Shown here piece by piece: positions 6,023-9,785 of a stretch of DNA of 9,785 nucleotides (the first letter of the stretch is position 1; each line of letters starts with the position of its first letter). Below the pieces are notes generated by a model. The model ran no database searches, was not told the DNA's origin, and was given only the letters and a program-made list of their open reading frames with translations. The stretch is from Planctomycetia bacterium. GTDB lineage: Bacteria > Planctomycetota > Phycisphaerae > Phycisphaerales > UBA1924. Made by a program: the position numbers and the translations under genes. Location: contig SXOY01000235.1 of NCBI GenBank assembly GCA_005776545.1, positions 1-9,785 on the forward strand. Reading direction: 5' to 3'.

Positions 6023-7225
6023 ATGAATCGCATTTCTTCGATCGCAATCGTCGTCGCAGCCTGTGGAACCGCCCTGTCTACGAGCACATCGCTGGGTCAG
6101 CTTACATACGACGTTCACCATTCGTTTACATTCAATACCCCGGTCGGATTTCCCGCGGTAGTTCCACTGGTACAGGGAGCGTACTTCCAGCATGCGTGGA
6201 TTCGTGAATGGGGATATCAGGCCTGGGATGCAGCACCGTTGCCGCAGCCGCTCGGATTTGCTCCATTTGGAATGGAAACGCCGACTGCGACCGGAGCAGC
6301 GAACTATCCAACACCCGCCGGGTTGCCGACTGCGGTAAATTACCAGGGATTTGTCGTTCCTCCGGCGGGGATGTCCTGGCTTGGGTGTACCACTGTGACC
6401 AGCCCCATGACAGGCCTTAGTTCCTCTGCATGCAACGAATTCGATATTCAGCCATTTGGCGCGGGAACGCCGATCGTCGGCATGTTCCGCTCGGCTGGCG
6501 GATTGCTCATGACCGGCGGCCGCGGCGCACAAGAGGCATACGCGTTTTCTTCCGCCGGGCTTTCAATGACCGGGCTTTCACCAACGGGCCAGGTGCTCTG
6601 GCACGTTGATATGAGCAGCGTGTCGGGAGGTATTCACGCTCTCCGGGTAACTAGTGATCCCATTCATGTTGTGGCGACCGATGCCGCAGGAAATACGGCT
6701 TCAGCAACCGCGCTCGACATCGACTTTGAAAACTCCGGCCCCGGCGGCGTAGATTGGCAATCAAACGTGTTGACGATCAACGCACCAAACTCGCGTTTTG
6801 TGATTCGAATGGATCCAAGTGTTGCACCTTTGGGCGGCAACATGATCATTGAAACGCAGAACGGCGCGGTCTCGCTCGCAGTTGGTTCCGGAATGTTTGC
6901 GGGAGTGCCGATGCCACCAGTTGGTTCGGTTGTGCCTTTCAGCATGCACCTCATGAACGACATTCCTGTTGATTACGATGCCAATGGCATCTTGCCGGGC
7001 GCGACCAATGCACAGCTTGATTTCATGGGAGGCGGTTCCATGCCCGGTCGCACTGGCGGCTGCGCAGCAGATTTCAACGGCGATGGAGTTGTTGATTTCT
7101 TTGACTATCTCGACTTTGTTGACGCGTTCAGTGCGGGCGATGCCGCTGCCGACTTTAACAACGACGATGTGATCGACTTCTTTGATTATCTTGATTTTGT
7201 GGATGCGTTCAGCGCGGGTTGCTGA
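6023..7225 (+). CDS. Secreted beta-rich protein with C-terminal GC-type dockerin cassette
   Basis: A 400-residue protein of unknown function. The chosen ATG gives a signal peptide (MNRISSIAIVVAACGTALS...SLG, cleavage near GQLTYD). The mature body is rich in Gly, Pro, Ala and hydrophobic beta-strand residues, with few charges and few cysteines (near residues 119 and 134). One stretch (IHALRVTSDPIHVVATDAAGNTASATALDIDFEN) resembles an immunoglobulin-like or adhesin-like beta-sandwich. No enzyme motif was recognised. Residues 347-400 match the dockerin cassette of the preceding protein almost residue for residue, while the bodies show no evident similarity. The histidine kinase begins only 30 bp after this stop, with no terminator between, so cotranscription is likely. 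The role could be structural, adhesive or substrate-binding; the sequence does not decide. Confidence 0.85.
   Translation: MNRISSIAIVVAACGTALSTSTSLGQLTYDVHHSFTFNTPVGFPAVVPLVQGAYFQHAWIREWGYQAWDAAPLPQPLGFAPFGMETPTATGAANYPTPAGLPTAVNYQGFVVPPAGMSWLGCTTVTSPMTGLSSSACNEFDIQPFGAGTPIVGMFRSAGGLLMTGGRGAQEAYAFSSAGLSMTGLSPTGQVLWHVDMSSVSGGIHALRVTSDPIHVVATDAAGNTASATALDIDFENSGPGGVDWQSNVLTINAPNSRFVIRMDPSVAPLGGNMIIETQNGAVSLAVGSGMFAGVPMPPVGSVVPFSMHLMNDIPVDYDANGILPGATNAQLDFMGGGSMPGRTGGCAADFNGDGVVDFFDYLDFVDAFSAGDAAADFNNDDVIDFFDYLDFVDAFSAGC
7061..7222 (+). other. Duplicated dockerin-type calcium-binding cassette (copy 2)
   Basis: Fifty-four residues, the same length as in the upstream gene, run from a Cys to the final Gly-Cys. 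The loops are DFNGDGVVDFFD and DFNNDDVIDFFD; the second has Asp in place of the usual Gly at loop position 6. The protein match to copy 1 is close, while many third codon positions differ. Confidence 0.85.
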
Positions 7226-7255
7226 TCGCGCTGCAGTGGTTCTATGCTCTAGGCG

Positions 7256-8668
7256 GTGAGTACAAACCGATCGAATCTCCGAATCAACGTCGTCGCAACC
7301 TGTTGCGTCTGGGCTGTAGCGGTCCTTGCGTTCGTGCTTTCGATTGCAAATGCATCCGGTGGTGTGGTATTCTCACTTCTTGGTGCGTTGACGGTGACAT
7401 GCACATATTTGTTGCTGGTTGCATTAAGGTCTGATGAAGAAGAAGACGCTGGAGTGCGTGTGAGCTGGGCACGTTCGTTTTGGGAACGCACCAGTAAAGA
7501 CCCGATGCCCCAGCGGGGCGACGATGAGGCCGACAGTGAGTATGCGGCGAGGGTCTTTGCGTTGGCGCATGCTGCCGCAGGTGATGGACTGGAAGAGACG
7601 CACGAGTCAGAGGATTTTCGACAGGCTCTTGACGGCATGGACCTTCCTGTGCTGGCATTTGATGAGCAGGGAATGGCCATTCTCGCAAATCGTGCGGCGG
7701 CAGAGTTCTTCTCGATCAGTGAGCAGGAGATTCGCAAGCGGGCAGTGGAAGAACTTGTGCCTCAACGAGAGGCCTTTGAACTGGTGCAGGCGGCGATCAG
7801 GGGAGTTCCCGGCAAGCGAAGCGTGCGTGCGGGGCAGCGGATTCTCGAAGTGGTGGCTGCGCCGGTGCGCGGGCCGCAAGAGCAGCGTGATGCGCACTTC
7901 GCAGCAGTGGTGACGCTGCGAGATGTAACAGAAATGGCGCAGGCCGCGCAGCTGAAGACAGACTTTGTCGCAAGCGCAAGCCATGAGATTCGCACACCGC
8001 TCGCATCTATCAAGGCGGCGGCGGAGACGCTTAAAGATGGTGCCGCGGAAATGCCGGCGTTGCGAGACCGCTTCCTGTTGATGATTCTGAATAACACAGA
8101 ACGGCTTGAGGAATTGACGCGAGACCTCATGGACCTTTCGCGGCTTGAGACTCCAGAAGTCGAAGTGGAGCGGCATGACATTTCGATTGTCGATGAGATC
8201 GAGTCGCTCCGTGGCATGATCGCACCAGTATTGGCGCAGAGGAACTTGAAACTGGCGGTGGATTTTGGCGGTGTGGTGAAGGTGCATACCGATCCCAAGT
8301 TGCTTCGACTTGTCATTCAGAACCTGGTCGACAACGCCACCAAGTTTGGAAACGAGGGGACTGAGATCGTTGTTGTGTTCAACACACTTGCGGCGGCCGG
8401 TACTCGACCGGGGTTGCGATTCACGGTGACGGATAGTGGCGTTGGGATACCGATCGCTGCGCAGGCGCGAATTTTCGAACGGTTCTATCAGGTCGATATG
8501 TCCAGGTCAGGAAAGCAGCAACGCCGCGGAACCGGATTGGGACTGGCGATTGTCAAACACGCGCTGAAGTCGTTGGGCGGAACGATCGCCGTCGAGAGCG
8601 TGTGGCAGCAAGGAACCACGATGACGGTCGAATTGCCCGACGCAGTCGTGGAGCAGGCTAAAGCCTAA
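7256..8668 (+). CDS. PhoR-like membrane sensor histidine kinase
   Basis: A 470-residue sensor kinase that should autophosphorylate and pass phosphate to a response regulator. It starts at a GTG: an in-frame TAG two codons upstream rules out a longer form, and the next residues already form the first membrane helix. Two helices (about 10-32 and 37-57) leave almost no extracytoplasmic loop, as in E. coli PhoR. Then come an acidic linker (RSDEEEDAG), a PAS domain (about 120-225, LPVLAFDEQGMAILANRAA) and the HisKA domain with H243 in FVASASHEIRTPLASIKAAA. The ATPase domain has an N box (NLVDNATK, 356-363), G1 (DSGVG, 393-397), F box (FERFY) and G2 (GTGLG, 425-429). All catalytic motifs are intact. 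It is probably in one transcript with the dockerin-type gene 30 bp upstream. The likely partner is the PhoB-like regulator at 3113; pairing and phosphate sensing are inferences, so no symbol is given. Confidence 0.92.
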   Translation: MSTNRSNLRINVVATCCVWAVAVLAFVLSIANASGGVVFSLLGALTVTCTYLLLVALRSDEEEDAGVRVSWARSFWERTSKDPMPQRGDDEADSEYAARVFALAHAAAGDGLEETHESEDFRQALDGMDLPVLAFDEQGMAILANRAAAEFFSISEQEIRKRAVEELVPQREAFELVQAAIRGVPGKRSVRAGQRILEVVAAPVRGPQEQRDAHFAAVVTLRDVTEMAQAAQLKTDFVASASHEIRTPLASIKAAAETLKDGAAEMPALRDRFLLMILNNTERLEELTRDLMDLSRLETPEVEVERHDISIVDEIESLRGMIAPVLAQRNLKLAVDFGGVVKVHTDPKLLRLVIQNLVDNATKFGNEGTEIVVVFNTLAAAGTRPGLRFTVTDSGVGIPIAAQARIFERFYQVDMSRSGKQQRRGTGLGLAIVKHALKSLGGTIAVESVWQQGTTMTVELPDAVVEQAKA

Positions 8669-8678
8669 AAAAGAAAAA
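8666..8678 (-). terminator. Oligo-T tract downstream of tRNA-His
   Basis: Right after the tRNA 3' end the minus strand reads CCCTTTTTCTTTTTTA. The T-rich run could end tRNA transcription, with the folded tRNA as the preceding structure. It overlaps the TAA stop codon of the convergent kinase gene. Confidence 0.35.
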
Positions 8679-8679
8679 G

Positions 8680-8754
8680 GGTGATCGGCGGGACTCGAAC
8701 CCGTAACCCCCGGGATCACAACCCGGTGCTCTAACCAATTGAGCTACGACCACC
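8680..8754 (-). tRNA. tRNA-His (anticodon GTG)
   Basis: The minus strand folds as a complete cloverleaf. The acceptor stem GTGGTCG pairs with CGATCAC (one G-U), and an extra 5' G at 8754 faces C73 at 8680, the identity mark of histidine tRNA. The D arm is GCTC..GAGC. The anticodon stem CCGGG/CCCGG encloses TTGTGAT, anticodon at 8717-8719. The T arm contains GGTTCGAGTCC. The CCA tail is not encoded (CC is followed by T), so it must be added by the CCA-adding enzyme. The gene converges on the histidine kinase, with 11 bp between the kinase stop codon and the tRNA end. Confidence 0.96.
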
Positions 8755-8945
8755 ATCAGGAATCTGTTAGGTTTTGGCGAGCGACCTCGCGGGTGTAAGG
8801 GTAGAGACGAAGTGGCTCAGGATCAAACGACTCGACATCAAACGGTCTTGAGAGAGAAACTGGGTGGCAATCGGTGCCTGCCAGTTCTAGGCTTGCAGTT
8901 CCCACCGATGGAATTCCAATGTGTTGTGGGAATGGAGGCCTTTGA
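8755..8945. promoter_or_regulatory. Divergent spacer between tRNA-His and pckA
   Basis: This 191-bp gap should hold both promoters. On the minus strand TTGATC, 17 bases, then TACCCT is a weak tRNA promoter candidate. On the plus strand there are two exact ATCAAACG copies 15 bp apart (8822-8829, 8837-8844) and an inverted repeat ATCGGTG/CACCGAT (8870-8876, 8903-8909) that could form a hairpin in the pckA leader. No gene is seen. Confidence 0.35.
8933..8938 (+). promoter_or_regulatory. Ribosome binding site of pckA
   Basis: TGGAGG lies 7 bases before the ATG at 8946, which fixes the start of the carboxykinase reading frame. Confidence 0.75.
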
Positions 8946-9785
8946 ATGTCGACCGTAAAGCGTCCTGCGGCACTAGAACTACTCGATTTGTCACCTAGAC
9001 GGGCACACCTGAACTTGCCTCCCGCTACGCTGGTAGAACACGCAATCTCTGCCGGCGAAGGTAAGCTGGCATCCAACGGCGCGATTGTGTGCTTGACTGG
9101 CGATCGTGGCGGTCGCTCGCCCAACGACAAGTACCTCGAAGACACCCCGGCGATTCACGACAAGATCTGGTGGGGAAAGGTGAACAAGCCGCTTTCGCCA
9201 GATGCATTTGAGAAGGCAGTGAAGATCGCAGTCGATCACTTGAATAACCGTCCCCGGTTGTTCACGTTTGAAGGGTTTGCGGGCGCTGATCAGAAGTATC
9301 GGCTGGGTGTGCGGGTTGTGACGGAACAAGCCTGGCATGCGTTGTTTGCAAGCACGCTGTTTATTCGTCAGGGAAGCAAAGCCGCTGGCGCTGATGCAAA
9401 GTGGAACCATGATTGGACGATCATCAATGCAGGCCGCCGCCGCCTTACAACTGAAGAGGCGAAGGAACTTGGCGTGACTGGACCGGTGTTGATCGCACAG
9501 AGTCTGGAAAAGAAAACCGTTGTCATTCTGGGCAGCGAGTACGCCGGCGAAATGAAGAAGAGCATTTTCTATGCTCTGAATTTCGATTTGCCGGAAGTGA
9601 AAGTCTTCCCGATGCACTGCTCGTGCAATGTCGCGAAAGATGACAAGGGTAATGCCGCGTTGTTCTTCGGACTTTCTGGCACTGGCAAGACCACTTTGTC
9701 TGCTGACCCGAATCGTGCGTTGATCGGTGACGATGAGCACGGTTGGAGCGATCAGGGCGTGTTCAACTTTGAAGGTGGTTGCTAC
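8946..9785 (+). CDS. pckA: Phosphoenolpyruvate carboxykinase (ATP), N-terminal 280 residues
   Basis: This cytoplasmic enzyme converts oxaloacetate and ATP to phosphoenolpyruvate, CO2 and ADP, the entry step of gluconeogenesis (reversible in some bacteria). The 280 visible codons run to the window edge; full-length enzymes have roughly 530-540 residues, so about half is present. Visible landmarks are R57 in TGDRGGRSPNDKY (oxaloacetate-binding Arg), LFTFEGFAGAD, K205 in GEMKKSIF and H224 in PMHCS (both metal ligands), the P-loop FGLSGTGKTTLSADP (241-255) and the metal-binding kinase-2 motif LIGDDEHGW (259-267), followed by VFNFEGGCY. Together these identify the ATP-dependent rather than the GTP-dependent type. 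One small oddity is MHCSCN where MHCSAN is usual. The gene stands alone here, divergent from tRNA-His, with a good ribosome site. Confidence 0.96.
   Translation, partial: MSTVKRPAALELLDLSPRRAHLNLPPATLVEHAISAGEGKLASNGAIVCLTGDRGGRSPNDKYLEDTPAIHDKIWWGKVNKPLSPDAFEKAVKIAVDHLNNRPRLFTFEGFAGADQKYRLGVRVVTEQAWHALFASTLFIRQGSKAAGADAKWNHDWTIINAGRRRLTTEEAKELGVTGPVLIAQSLEKKTVVILGSEYAGEMKKSIFYALNFDLPEVKVFPMHCSCNVAKDDKGNAALFFGLSGTGKTTLSADPNRALIGDDEHGWSDQGVFNFEGGCY

Noticed and set aside
5810..6532. Minus-strand frame of 240 codons
   Set aside because: It covers the 3' end of one secreted gene, its terminator and the start of the next in antisense; the composition (many Arg, Cys, His) is typical of a shadow frame.
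5685..7222. Cellulosome component
   Set aside because: The dockerin-like cassettes sit on non-enzymatic-looking proteins, and no cohesin or scaffoldin is visible. A sorting or anchoring role fits the planctomycete pattern better.
7607..8287. Minus-strand frame of 226 codons
   Set aside because: Antisense to the PAS and HisKA regions of the kinase, which has all expected motifs.
8991..9740. Minus-strand frame of 249 codons
   Set aside because: Antisense to pckA, whose P-loop and catalytic residues are unmistakable.

Overview
The window looks like chromosomal DNA of a planctomycete, most likely class Phycisphaerae. The strongest clue is a pair of secreted proteins whose C-termini carry near-identical duplicated dockerin-type EF-hand cassettes (DFNGDG..DFFDYLDFV) ending in Gly-Cys, a style I associate with that group. 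Signal peptides, an OprP-type outer-membrane porin and a secreted family 2 glycosidase fit a Gram-negative, polymer-degrading heterotroph. This assignment is inference; no rRNA or other marker gene is present.

Layout. The left part reads on the minus strand: a secreted glycoside hydrolase family 2 protein (400 N-terminal residues, cut by the window edge) lies downstream of a Porin_O_P-type outer-membrane porin, with a strong intrinsic terminator between them. A 545-bp divergent intergenic region with several inverted and direct repeats separates the porin from everything to its right. The plus strand then carries a PhoB-like response regulator, a roughly 206-bp imperfect palindromic (REP/MITE-like) element, a Cys-rich secreted dockerin-type protein with a textbook terminator, a second secreted dockerin-type protein, and, only 30 bp after it, a PhoR-like membrane histidine kinase. 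A tRNA-His(GTG) gene on the minus strand converges on the kinase. The window ends inside the ATP-type phosphoenolpyruvate carboxykinase gene pckA.

How the parts may work together. The response regulator and kinase resemble the PhoB/PhoR phosphate-limitation pair, and the porin divergent from the regulator resembles phosphate-selective OprP/OprO. A phosphate (or other anion) starvation locus is therefore a reasonable hypothesis, although no convincing Pho box and no pst or phoU gene is visible. The unusual point is that regulator and kinase are 3.4 kb apart, separated by a palindromic repeat and two secreted proteins of unknown function with matching C-terminal dockerin cassettes. The second of these could be cotranscribed with the kinase. 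pckA, tRNA-His and the glycosidase look like ordinary neighbours.

The clearest items for follow-up are the split two-component pair with its secreted cargo, the palindromic element, and the structured divergent intergenic region.
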